From contig JALNWK010000010.1 of NCBI GenBank assembly GCA_023230925.1, positions 1-64,000 of the forward strand: a stretch of 64,000 nt of DNA, written 5' to 3'. The notes under the pieces were generated by a model. It was not told the DNA's origin and searched no databases. It saw only the letters and a program-made list of their open reading frames with translations. The stretch comes from Limnochordia bacterium (lineage in GTDB: Bacteria > Bacillota > Limnochordia > DUMW01). Within the stretch, counting starts at the first letter, position 1, and every line of letters starts with the position of its first letter. Made by a program: the position numbers and the translations under genes. This document shows, piece after piece, positions 8,801 through 16,376 of this stretch.

Positions 8801-8831
8801 AGATAAGTCTCGCTTCTTATTCAATGTTAGC

Positions 8832-8861
8832 AAAAAAGCAAGGCTGAGACTGCCTTGCTTT
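8832..8861 (-). terminator. tmRNA terminator
   Basis: On the minus strand AAGCAAGGC-N7-GCCTTGCTT is followed by TTTTT. It begins 13 bases after the tmRNA CCA end. Confidence 0.85.
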
Positions 8862-8873
8862 AAATTCAAAGTT

Positions 8874-9225
8874 TGGTGGAGGTGAGCGGAATTGCACCGC
8901 TGTCCACAAGCAAAGCCACACCGGTCTCTACGAGCATAGCCCTTATTTTGAATTCGCTCCCAGCAACTCGTAAGGGCCCGATCTGCTGTAAGCTAGCCTT
9001 TTAGGATTCCCTCTGCCTTAAAGGCTTTTGGCCGAGGTAGCCTGCATAAGATGACACCCACTCTTGCATCCTGCAGGCGTGATGCAAGGGGGCGTGGCTA
9101 CTTAAGCAGCCAGTGCGTAGTCTGCGTTATTGGCAGTTATTGTTTGTTCCCGCTGTTTAACGAGGCACGGGACCTCGACTCGCTACCGATGTTCCTTCTA
9201 CCTGTGTCGAGTCTAATACACCCCC
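8874..9225 (-). ncRNA. ssrA: transfer-messenger RNA (tmRNA)
   Basis: tmRNA rescues ribosomes stalled on broken mRNA and appends a degradation tag. The 5' end GGGGGTG (from 9225) pairs with the 3' end CACCTCC followed by ACCA (ending at 8874). The T-loop region GGTGCAATTCCGC lies near the 3' end, and the 5' tRNA-like part contains the typical GACTCGACACAGGTAGAAGG stretch. The reading frame before the in-frame TAA gives a tag ending ANNADYALAA; the resume codon is probably the GAA that would start EQTIT. It lies 6 bases downstream of smpB on the same strand. Confidence 0.95.
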
Positions 9226-9231
9226 AGGAAA

Positions 9232-9711
9232 TTATGCTTGCTGTTTTTCCTTTAGTGCCCTTGAAATCTGACGCTGGGCGTCTCTTTTCGCGATGTCTTC
9301 TCGCTTATCGAAGCTTCGCTTTCCCTTAGCTAAGGCCAGCTCTATCTTAACCAAACCTCGGCTAAAATACAAGCGAAGAGGCACTAAAGTATAACCCTTT
9401 TGCTTTGTCTGACCAATAAGCCGATTAATCTCACGCTTGTGCAACAACAGCTTACGCTTACGTTTTGGCTCATGATTAAATCGGTTTCCTTGATCATAGG
9501 TACTTATGTGACAATTATACAGGAAAACCTCGCCGGTTTCAACTCCGGCATAGCTGTCTTTTAAATTTGCCCGACCAAGTCTTAAGGACTTGACCTCGGT
9601 TCCGGTAAGCACAATACCAGCCTCGAAGGTTTCCTCTATATGGTAATCATGTCGGGCTTTGCGGTTTTCCGAAATGACCTTAATCCCTTCTGATTTCGCC
9701 AAACGGATCAC
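9232..9711 (-). CDS. smpB: SsrA-binding protein SmpB
   Basis: It binds the tRNA-like part of tmRNA and delivers it to stalled ribosomes. The sequence shows the characteristic ENRKARHDYHIEETFEAGI start, LTGTEVKSLR, and GRANLKDSYA, with a basic C-terminal tail (KGKRSFDKREDIAKRDAQR). The listed GTG start gives 159 residues. A TTG at 9702 would give a start (MAKSEGIKVI) more like other SmpB proteins and sits better relative to AGGATGTG, so the start is uncertain by three codons. ssrA follows immediately. Confidence 0.95.
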   Translation of the reverse strand: MIRLAKSEGIKVISENRKARHDYHIEETFEAGIVLTGTEVKSLRLGRANLKDSYAGVETGEVFLYNCHISTYDQGNRFNHEPKRKRKLLLHKREINRLIGQTKQKGYTLVPLRLYFSRGLVKIELALAKGKRSFDKREDIAKRDAQRQISRALKEKQQA

Positions 9712-9738
9712 ATCCTACTATTTGCAGCTTCTATGCAT

Positions 9739-9767
9739 ATTATATGCGGAAGACAGACTAGAAGCAA
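9739..9767 (-). promoter_or_regulatory. promoter of smpB-ssrA
   Basis: On the minus strand TTGCTT (9767-9762), 17 bases, TATAAT (9744-9739). This lies about 28 bases upstream of the smpB start. Confidence 0.6.
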
Positions 9768-9885
9768 ATAGAGATATCACAAGACGCCGATGCTCTTTCG
9801 CATAGCTTTTATTTATGTTGGTTAAGCCCTCCCCTGGAGACCCTCTTGGTGCAATACTGTCAATAGTTTGCACGCTTTAGCTTAG

Positions 9886-9914
9886 TTGCAAAGATGGGTC
9901 AACTTTGATATACT
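9886..9914 (+). promoter_or_regulatory. promoter of the ABC-2 operon
   Basis: TTGCAA (9886-9891), 17 bases, TATACT (9909-9914). The leader would be about 110 bases. The rest of the divergent intergenic stretch 9768-9885 shows nothing recognisable. Confidence 0.6.
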
Positions 9915-10031
9915 GTTTTCATGTATTAGTGGGTACTGACAGGCCTATTTGGCACGCGTGCACGAAGGACAAAGGTCGAAAGGCTAGATTTACTAATGAT
10001 CAAATATATATCTGGGGGAGGTAATTGCTGC

Positions 10032-10976
10032 ATGATTCGTACCGAGAACCTGACCAAGCGGTATGATGCTCTAACCGCGGTCAAGGACTTGAACATTCAC
10101 GTACAGAAGGGCGAGATCTACGGATTTCTCGGACCCAACGGTGCGGGGAAGACAACCACGATTATGATGATCCTAGGTTTGCTTCCGCCCACCTACGGAA
10201 AATGCTGGTTATTTGGTGAACAGATCAAGGATAACTACTTTGGCGTTAAGCTGCGGATGGGTGTACTAGCAGAATTCCATTATTTGTATGAAGAAATGAC
10301 CGCGTACGAATACCTAAACTTCTTTGCCCGGTTATACCAAGTGCCAAATCCTGAAAAGAAGGTACAAGAGGTCCTGTCCCGGGTCAACCTATGGGATCGG
10401 CGCTCGGCATTTCTTGGAGGCTACTCCAAGGGAATGAAGCAAAAACTGAGTTTTGCCCGGGTGCTTTTGCACGATCCAGAGCTTCTGATTCTAGATGAGC
10501 CAGTTAACAGTCTTGACCCTTACGGTATCAAGGAAATCCGTGACATCATCACGGAGGAAAAAGAGCGGGGTGTAACGGTTCTGTTGTCCAGTCATATCCT
10601 TTCCGAAGTTGAGCGGACTTGTGATCGGGTGGGCATTATGAACAAGGGAAGGCTATTAATTGAGGATTCAATGGATCAGGTGAAGCGGCGGATTGCCGAA
10701 GAACGGGAGATCGTCGTTGAATTGGCCACTGTTACCGATGAGTTAGTACAAGCTGTGCAAGAGATGGATGTAGTCCTTAGTGTCGAGACAGAGGGCAACT
10801 ACCTAGTGATTAAGGTTAAGCCTGAGATTGACGGAAGGGCAGAGATCGCCCAAGCTATTGCCAGCAAACAGGGTCTTGTTTTAGGCATGCAGGTTAAGGA
10901 AATAAGCCTGGAAGATGCCTTTGTGACGATTACCGAAAAGAACCTTTCCATGTTGACAAAGGAGGGAGCAGCATGA
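10032..10976 (+). CDS. ABC transporter ATP-binding protein
   Basis: This is the ATPase of an ABC-2 type exporter. It has Walker A GPNGAGKTTT, the Q-loop region, the signature YSKGMKQKLS, Walker B LLILDEPVNSLDP, and the switch His in LLSSHILSEV. The C-terminal 80 residues form the extension usual in CcmA/NatA-like ATPases. ATG 10032 is preceded by GGGGGAGGT (10014-10022). The stop overlaps the permease start by 4 bases. The operon continues with a permease and an exported protein of unknown function. The substrate is not predictable from sequence. Confidence 0.92.
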   Translation: MIRTENLTKRYDALTAVKDLNIHVQKGEIYGFLGPNGAGKTTTIMMILGLLPPTYGKCWLFGEQIKDNYFGVKLRMGVLAEFHYLYEEMTAYEYLNFFARLYQVPNPEKKVQEVLSRVNLWDRRSAFLGGYSKGMKQKLSFARVLLHDPELLILDEPVNSLDPYGIKEIRDIITEEKERGVTVLLSSHILSEVERTCDRVGIMNKGRLLIEDSMDQVKRRIAEEREIVVELATVTDELVQAVQEMDVVLSVETEGNYLVIKVKPEIDGRAEIAQAIASKQGLVLGMQVKEISLEDAFVTITEKNLSMLTKEGAA

Positions 10977-11803
10977 GTACAATGTCGCGTCGGTTCCATG
11001 CCGCTAAGCTGATTAGTACCAGGGAATGGAAGGACACGTGGTACAAGCCAGGGATATACTTCGTCATGGCTCTATCCCTTGTTATTGCGGCTTTTGTACT
11101 AAAGAGCTCTCTATCAGGAGTGGCCGATATTAAGGCAACGGTCATCGCAAGTCCACTGACCCTTGCTCTGTTTTTCGCGGTCGCCTTAGGGACAACCTAT
11201 CTGGCCCTTTGCTCTGCCATGGCTATTGCCAGAGAAAGGGAAACAGGAACCCTAGAGGTGCTGTTTTATGGTCCTGTGGATAGTGTTTCCTATGTTTTTG
11301 GCAGATTCATCGAACAAATCATGACCTTCGTGACCATGTTGGTATTTTTCGCAGTGTACTTTGTTATCGCTGGGAGTTTCACTAACATTGGGTTTTCCGT
11401 CACCTTCCTACTCATGCTAATCTTTTCAGTGTTTGTGGCGGGTGCGATGGTTTCCTTTGGTATTTTTATCTCTTCACTCATCGGGCGGATCCGTTCGTCC
11501 ATCATTGTTTTTCTAGCATTAGTCATTTTCTTTCTAGGGTTTTCCTTAGGCTATAATGTACTTGTTAACATTCCAGGTGACCAACTGACGATGACCCAGA
11601 CCTATTTGCGGGTAATCCTTCAGGCAGTCAATACTGTTTTGGCCTGGGTATCACCTTTTGCCTATCTGCAAAGAGGATTTGATGCCGCTGCGTTGCATGA
11701 GGTAAGTAATTACCTAGTAAGTATCGGTCAGACCCTGGTCTATAGTCTTGTGCTTCTAGTTGCGTCCATTGTTTGTTTTAACAAGAGGGGGGTAAAACGA
11801 TGA
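10973..11803 (+). CDS. ABC-2 type transporter permease
   Basis: An integral membrane protein of 276 residues with six hydrophobic segments. The short conserved amphipathic stretch typical of ABC-2 permeases follows the second helix (AMAIARERETGTLEVLFYGPV). It is coupled by ATGA overlaps to the ATPase before it and to the exported protein after it. Proteins of this type export drugs, peptides, polysaccharides or ions such as Na+; the operon gives no further clue. Confidence 0.88.
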   Translation: MSTMSRRFHAAKLISTREWKDTWYKPGIYFVMALSLVIAAFVLKSSLSGVADIKATVIASPLTLALFFAVALGTTYLALCSAMAIARERETGTLEVLFYGPVDSVSYVFGRFIEQIMTFVTMLVFFAVYFVIAGSFTNIGFSVTFLLMLIFSVFVAGAMVSFGIFISSLIGRIRSSIIVFLALVIFFLGFSLGYNVLVNIPGDQLTMTQTYLRVILQAVNTVLAWVSPFAYLQRGFDAAALHEVSNYLVSIGQTLVYSLVLLVASIVCFNKRGVKR

Positions 11804-13146
11804 GTAAAAACACCTTACTAATTGCTTTGCTGACAAGTATTGTTCTAGCAGCGATTTGTGTTCCCGCAGGTGCCGTACCCCCAACCAAGGAATGGCAGAT
11901 GTGTTATGGGATTAGCGCTTGGACTGGCATGACATTAGAAGGCACCATTGCTCCACGCCAGGCAGATACGATCTATCTGATCGCAGACCATAACAATATT
12001 ATTCACACCGCTGAAACAGAGGTTTATTATTGGCCGATCACCGGTGAATACAAGGCCAACTGGATGGAGTACCGGGAAGTTGTTGATGGTACCCTTGAGA
12101 TCTACCAGGGAGGTAAATTGTATGAAACCCTGGAAAAAAGGGATTACACCACGTATTACACTGAGTCCTATGGCCAGGGGCAGGTGCACCTGGCCTTTGA
12201 TGAAGAGGCCACTATTAAGTATCAGGAATACCAAACGGCCATGGACAACTACTGGAATGCTGTGCGGCAGTTTTACGATGATAAGGCAGCTTGGGATGCG
12301 TTGATGACAGAAATGCTTAAGGAAGTACAGGAGACGGGGATTCCCAAAAAACCAGAGGAGATTCCCGAACCACCAGTACAGCCCGAGATGCCCAAGTTCT
12401 ATGTGTATAAGCCACAGGCTGCCTTTGTGTTAAACCTGCCCCCGGGTGAGTACAAAATCCGTATGCTAGATACCGAAGGACAGGAAGTAGCCGATAGCGC
12501 ACGGAAACTAGTAGTCTACTCCCATCGACGGACGGGCCTTGGGTACCAAATGAGGCCGGACAGCCGTTGGAATCAGTTCCTACTGTCCAATGACATTAGT
12601 CAAGTGATCTATGTTAAAGATGAGACGGCCTTTTATATGCTGCCCTTTGAAAGCAAGGAATACGATCGGTTCTACTATATTAGGATGCTCTCCTTGCACA
12701 GTCCCTTAGCTGGACAGGGAACTAAAGGGATGGGGCTTTGGGTACAGCTTGAGGAAATGCCAGGTCTAACTCTCCAGGTGCTTCATGATGGTAAGGTCGT
12801 CCAGGAGATCTCGAAAAAACCCTACTATGTGGAGCAGACATCGGGATACGCCCTAGGCTACAACGTGGTTGAATTTGACCCAGAAGCTGAAGGAATGACA
12901 GGTAGAACTGCCACCTTTGAAGGTTACAAGTTGGACCTTACGGATAACCAAGGAACTTGGCAGCTGCGGTTTGTAGATGCCAATGGCGATGTGGTACCGG
13001 GAAGTGTTCGGGAACTGCGGTGGATCCAAGATGATGACCTCTGGGTGATCTTTGTTGTGGCCCTGATACCGTTGCTTGTGGGATTAGTTGTGATGTGGCG
13101 GCGTAAAATGGTGGTTAAGCACGCCAAGACTAAAGTTGCCGCCTAG
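11800..13146 (+). CDS. exported single-pass membrane protein of unknown function
   Basis: I do not recognise this 448-residue protein. It has a clear signal peptide (LLIALLTSIVLAAICVPAGA) and a long hydrophilic extracytoplasmic part rich in Tyr, Glu and Pro. One charged proline-rich stretch (about residues 170-200, KKPEEIPEPPVQPEMPK) stands out. A single C-terminal membrane helix (VIFVVALIPLLVGLVVM) is followed by a basic tail. It therefore looks like a type I membrane protein facing outward. Its start overlaps the permease stop by 4 bases, so it is most likely a dedicated partner of the ABC-2 exporter, perhaps a receptor or accessory domain. A terminator follows. Confidence 0.75.
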   Translation: MSKNTLLIALLTSIVLAAICVPAGAVPPTKEWQMCYGISAWTGMTLEGTIAPRQADTIYLIADHNNIIHTAETEVYYWPITGEYKANWMEYREVVDGTLEIYQGGKLYETLEKRDYTTYYTESYGQGQVHLAFDEEATIKYQEYQTAMDNYWNAVRQFYDDKAAWDALMTEMLKEVQETGIPKKPEEIPEPPVQPEMPKFYVYKPQAAFVLNLPPGEYKIRMLDTEGQEVADSARKLVVYSHRRTGLGYQMRPDSRWNQFLLSNDISQVIYVKDETAFYMLPFESKEYDRFYYIRMLSLHSPLAGQGTKGMGLWVQLEEMPGLTLQVLHDGKVVQEISKKPYYVEQTSGYALGYNVVEFDPEAEGMTGRTATFEGYKLDLTDNQGTWQLRFVDANGDVVPGSVRELRWIQDDDLWVIFVVALIPLLVGLVVMWRRKMVVKHAKTKVAA

Positions 13147-13165
13147 ACCAATGGAGTAGTATTAG

Positions 13166-13208
13166 AAGGGTCGGTCTCCCAGCAGGTAATGGGATCCGAC
13201 CCTTTTTT
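13166..13208 (+). terminator. terminator of the ABC-2 operon
   Basis: AAGGGTCGG pairs with CCGACCCTT, with an inner TCCC/GGGA stem and a run of T. It lies between convergent genes and may also serve nadE. Confidence 0.85.
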
Positions 13209-13215
13209 CTCTCGG

Positions 13216-13977
13216 TCATGATTTGATATACGGTAGGGGAAACTCGGGCATCATCGGGAAGGCTCGCTTATGCTCAGTCCTTGTCTGCAGATCGATGATT
13301 GTCCTTACTGTATCTTGGGAGCCATCACCATCGCGTAGGTAGCTGTCCAGTTCCTCATAAGTGACTCCCATCTCGTCCTCATCGGTTTGTCCTGGCCAGA
13401 ATCCGGCGGAGGGTGGTTTTTGGATAATCATGCTTGGCACCTGGAGATACTCTGCTAACTGTCGAACCTCCGCTTTGACCAATTGAGCAATGGGCAGCAA
13501 GTCAACGCCAGAGTCACCGTGTTTGGTGAAATATCCTGTCATCAGTTCACTTTTGTTTGTAGCACCGACTACAAGATAGTTATATGCCGCGGCAAAATAA
13601 TACAGCGTGTTCATGCGCAACCTTGACTTAATATTGCCCAAAGCTACGTCTAGCTGAGTCCCTTTGGTCTCGGCAGCTTCTTCTAGGGTATGGGCAAGAA
13701 GGTCATAGACTGGTGTCAGATCAACTGTCTTGGTCTTTATCTGAAATTGACGGGCTAATTCCAGAGCATGTTCCGCATCTTCCCCTTGACTGTGACACGG
13801 CATAATCAGTCCAAGGGTATCCATGGGAAAGGCTCTTTTGGCCAAGACGGCCATTACTGCGGAGTCTAAACCCCCGCTCAATCCGAGCACAACGCCCTTG
13901 GCCTTCGCGCCGCCAACCTTCTCTTGAAGCCATTGGACCACTAAGTCCGCGTATTTTGCCTCATCAATTGTTTTCAT
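13216..13977 (-). CDS. nadE: NH3-dependent NAD+ synthetase
   Basis: It amidates deamido-NAD+ to NAD+ using ammonia and ATP. The PP-loop motif GLSGGLDSAV is near residue 34, and further conserved blocks are NIKSRLRMNTLYYFA, GATNKSELMTGYFTKHGDSG and KPPSAGFWPGQTDEDEMG. No glutaminase domain is present, consistent with the ammonia-dependent form. ATG 13977 is supported by AGGAGTG about 8 bases upstream; an upstream in-frame start at 14043 falls in the -35 box of the predicted promoter and is rejected. Length is 253 residues. Confidence 0.93.
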   Translation of the reverse strand: MKTIDEAKYADLVVQWLQEKVGGAKAKGVVLGLSGGLDSAVMAVLAKRAFPMDTLGLIMPCHSQGEDAEHALELARQFQIKTKTVDLTPVYDLLAHTLEEAAETKGTQLDVALGNIKSRLRMNTLYYFAAAYNYLVVGATNKSELMTGYFTKHGDSGVDLLPIAQLVKAEVRQLAEYLQVPSMIIQKPPSAGFWPGQTDEDEMGVTYEELDSYLRDGDGSQDTVRTIIDLQTRTEHKRAFPMMPEFPLPYIKS

Positions 13978-14013
13978 TGTAAGACACTCCTGATTCATAT
14001 TATGTCCTAAGAA

Positions 14014-14043
14014 ATTGTAGCACTTGCTGGTATTCAGTGTCAA
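14014..14043 (-). promoter_or_regulatory. promoter of nadE
   Basis: On the minus strand TTGACA (14043-14038), 18 bases, TACAAT (14019-14014). Initiation is expected about 30 bases before the nadE start. The -35 region lies within an inverted repeat (14023-14054). Confidence 0.6.
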
Positions 14044-14054
14044 TCACCAGCAAG
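14023..14054. promoter_or_regulatory. inverted repeat over the nadE promoter
   Basis: CTTGCTGGT (14023-14031) and ACCAGCAAG (14046-14054) form a perfect 9-bp inverted repeat with a 14-base centre that contains the nadE -35 box. It could be an operator. Confidence 0.4.
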
Positions 14055-14562
14055 GGTGGTCTCTATAGAATATTGGCTACAGCGCTACGTTCTTTCCGGG
14101 GTACAGATTTCAGAGAGTTGCGGTTCTGATGCTATTTGAACGTCCACACTGGGACAAACCAGAGCCATCGCGTCGATTATACTCAAGTAGAAACATCCTC
14201 AGTTACCAGTTTGTAGAGCATTTTTGGTTGCGTGCTACGTTTTCCTTCTACGTGTTTGCTTGTTCGAGTTCCAGGGGCTTCGGCAAAGGCATAGGTTCCA
14301 GTGACGCATTCAAAGGTCTTAGTGTAAGCAGGACTAGGTCTACGAGCAATGCCAATCGTACAATGAACTGCTTGTGTGAAGTACCGTACATCGAAGGGCA
14401 AAAATCATGAAGACGCGTCGGTAAGTTGTCATCCCTCAACTAGGTTAGACCATTTCTAGCCAAAAAACGAGAACGCAAGGTTAATGGCACTCTACCGACC
14501 TACAGAAGGTTTCTCTAATGCATTCTCGGAAATCGTTAATCTCACTTGGTTGAGTGAGTGGG
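14055..14562. other. gene-free stretch between nadE and the CofE-like gene
   Basis: No ORF with a ribosome site, RNA gene or repeat was recognised in these 500 bases. The open frames present lack coding character. Confidence 0.5.
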
Positions 14563-14591
14563 TTGCAATTCATGCCAAGTCGTGAAATAAT
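14563..14591 (+). promoter_or_regulatory. candidate promoter of the CofE-like gene
   Basis: TTGCAA (14563-14568), 17 bases, AATAAT (14586-14591), about 40 bases before the start codon. Confidence 0.45.
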
Positions 14592-14631
14592 AGAGTTTGT
14601 TATAAGCCCTTCTGAAGGGAGAAATGACTAG

Positions 14632-16170
14632 GTGAGCTTCACATTACCAAAAAATGCAGGTGTAGTGGTATTAGGATTGAAAACGGGACTGATCATGCCT
14701 ACTGACGATATCGTGGAGATTGCCGTCGATGCGGTCAAAGATACCGTAGAGGACAAGGACATTGTCTGCGTTACTGAGTCGGTGGTTGCTCGTTCCCAAA
14801 ACCGGTATGTCACTTGCGATGAGCTAGTGGAGGACTTAAGGGAGAAGATGCCGATTGAAGAGACGGGCACCCTTGCCATTATTAGCCCTATTGTGAGTCG
14901 GAATCGGTTTGCCTTGATTTTAGAGGCTGTTGCCAGAGCAGTGAATAATGGTAGGGTTTTGGTGCAGCTAAGTGTCCCCTTCGACGAAGTTGGTAATCAA
15001 GTGATGGATGAGGAATTTGCAAACAGCCGTCTTCGTCTAAAACGGGTGTTGGGTAGTCTTCAAGAGGTCCGGGGAAACACCCCCCAGATGAACGTTTTGA
15101 TTCGGGAAATTATTGCTGCATTGAAGTTTCAGGAGATCGGATACACAGTGGTGGCGATTCGCAAGATCACTGGCAAGGGTGTGGCTGACATTACCCTTGA
15201 GTCTCCCGATGGGCGGCGGATGGTGGCGGAAGTCACATTCGAGGATCTGGCGGGTACAGCAGATAAAGCGATTGGCATCATGCAAGATACCGGTGCCGAA
15301 GCTGCGTTAGCTGTAGCAGTGGACCTACAGGCTAGGGAGATTGCCATTGTCGATTCCGAGGAGTTTCTAGCAGGCAAGGTCCAACCCCAGGTATATTCCT
15401 ATGCCGATCGGCTAACTTTGTACAATGCGGATGATCTGATTACCCTGGAGGAAATCGGCGAAAGACTGTTTCCGCACCCGATTACTGGCATTGACTATGC
15501 CCGTATGTATGCGGAGATTATTGAAAAAGAAGGCGCCAAGTGTGAGATAATCTATACCGAGAACCCCCTTACCGTATTCAACTTTGGGAACATTGATGGG
15601 ATTATCATTGGAGCAGTACACGAGCGGGAATCGCTTAAGAATCTGTTTCATTCCTTTGGCACCAAGACGCCAATGCTAACCTTACAGGATTTTGGCCCCA
15701 AGCCATGGGGGGTTATCGGCTCTAATGTATCAGATTTGGAGAAGGGAATCCTAAAGTTACTTCCAGATAATGCCGACGACGTATGCGATGCCATTGTTAA
15801 GCGCGTTAAGGAAGTGACGGGTAAGCATATTGAGGTGTTGGTGTTTGGTGATGGTGCGTACAAGGATCCTGATACAGGCATCTACGAACTTGCGGATCCA
15901 TATCCGGCCATTGGGTGCAGTGAAGGGCTTCGACATGCTTCCCTCCGTCAGGGTGCAAAACTAAAACTACTAGTTGAGACCATGTTTCGCGAGGGACATT
16001 CCCGAGAAGAGATCGCTGAGCTACTGAATAATACCGAGAGTTCCCAAAGCAGTCTAGGTACGACCCCAAGGCGGATCACTAGCATTATTGCGACTATTGC
16101 CGATCTTGCAGCAGGCTCCGCAGATGCAGGTACTCCCATTGTGTTAGTAAAGAACTTTGGATTTAAGTAA
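14632..16170 (+). CDS. CofE-family (F420-0:gamma-glutamyl ligase-like) protein with inserted domain
   Basis: The 512-residue protein resembles clostridial proteins annotated as coenzyme F420-0:L-glutamate ligase. The N-terminal part contains IVCVTESVVARSQNRYVT and IISPIVSRNRFALIL. The C-terminal half contains HPITGIDYARMY, VFGDGAYKDPDTGIYELADP and TTPRRITSIIATIADLAAGSADAGTP. No F420 pathway genes are nearby, so the true substrate is unknown. Between about residues 125 and 270 sits an insertion not expected in the roughly 400-residue relatives. It contains GKGVADITLESPDG and MVAEVTFE, which recall a PDDEXK-like core. The start is GTG 14632 with AAGGGAGAA 8 bases upstream. It is monocistronic, with its own terminator. 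Confidence 0.65.
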   Translation: MSFTLPKNAGVVVLGLKTGLIMPTDDIVEIAVDAVKDTVEDKDIVCVTESVVARSQNRYVTCDELVEDLREKMPIEETGTLAIISPIVSRNRFALILEAVARAVNNGRVLVQLSVPFDEVGNQVMDEEFANSRLRLKRVLGSLQEVRGNTPQMNVLIREIIAALKFQEIGYTVVAIRKITGKGVADITLESPDGRRMVAEVTFEDLAGTADKAIGIMQDTGAEAALAVAVDLQAREIAIVDSEEFLAGKVQPQVYSYADRLTLYNADDLITLEEIGERLFPHPITGIDYARMYAEIIEKEGAKCEIIYTENPLTVFNFGNIDGIIIGAVHERESLKNLFHSFGTKTPMLTLQDFGPKPWGVIGSNVSDLEKGILKLLPDNADDVCDAIVKRVKEVTGKHIEVLVFGDGAYKDPDTGIYELADPYPAIGCSEGLRHASLRQGAKLKLLVETMFREGHSREEIAELLNNTESSQSSLGTTPRRITSIIATIADLAAGSADAGTPIVLVKNFGFK

Positions 16171-16198
16171 GAATCGTAGTATATAAAGACTTATCCGG

Positions 16199-16242
16199 AA
16201 GGCAATTCAGATTCCCCTATGGGAGTATGAGTTGCCTTTTTA
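16199..16242 (+). terminator. terminator of the CofE-like gene
   Basis: AAGGCAA (16199-16205) pairs with TTGCCTT (16232-16238), with a smaller inner stem and a following T-run. Confidence 0.8.
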
Positions 16243-16376
16243 GATTTCAAGCTGTTAGTTGAAAACTACAGCAATAAGTCATGTCAGGCGAAATAGGTCC
16301 GAGAGTCTTGGTGGGCTTGTGATCTCCCCCGATGGGTACGTTACCTAGGTACTAATTGCTTGGGTAACGTGAACTG

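Noticed and set aside
8801..8869. N-terminal extension of the MFS protein from TTG 8869
   Set aside because: It would translate the tmRNA terminator hairpin; ATG 8800 is the better start.
9051..9329. 92-codon plus-strand frame
   Set aside because: It lies antisense to tmRNA and the smpB end.
13978..14043. Upstream extension of nadE
   Set aside because: It overlaps the predicted promoter; ATG 13977 has a good ribosome site.
14129..14410. 93-codon plus-strand frame and overlapping minus-strand frames
   Set aside because: No ribosome site, unusual composition, no recognisable family.
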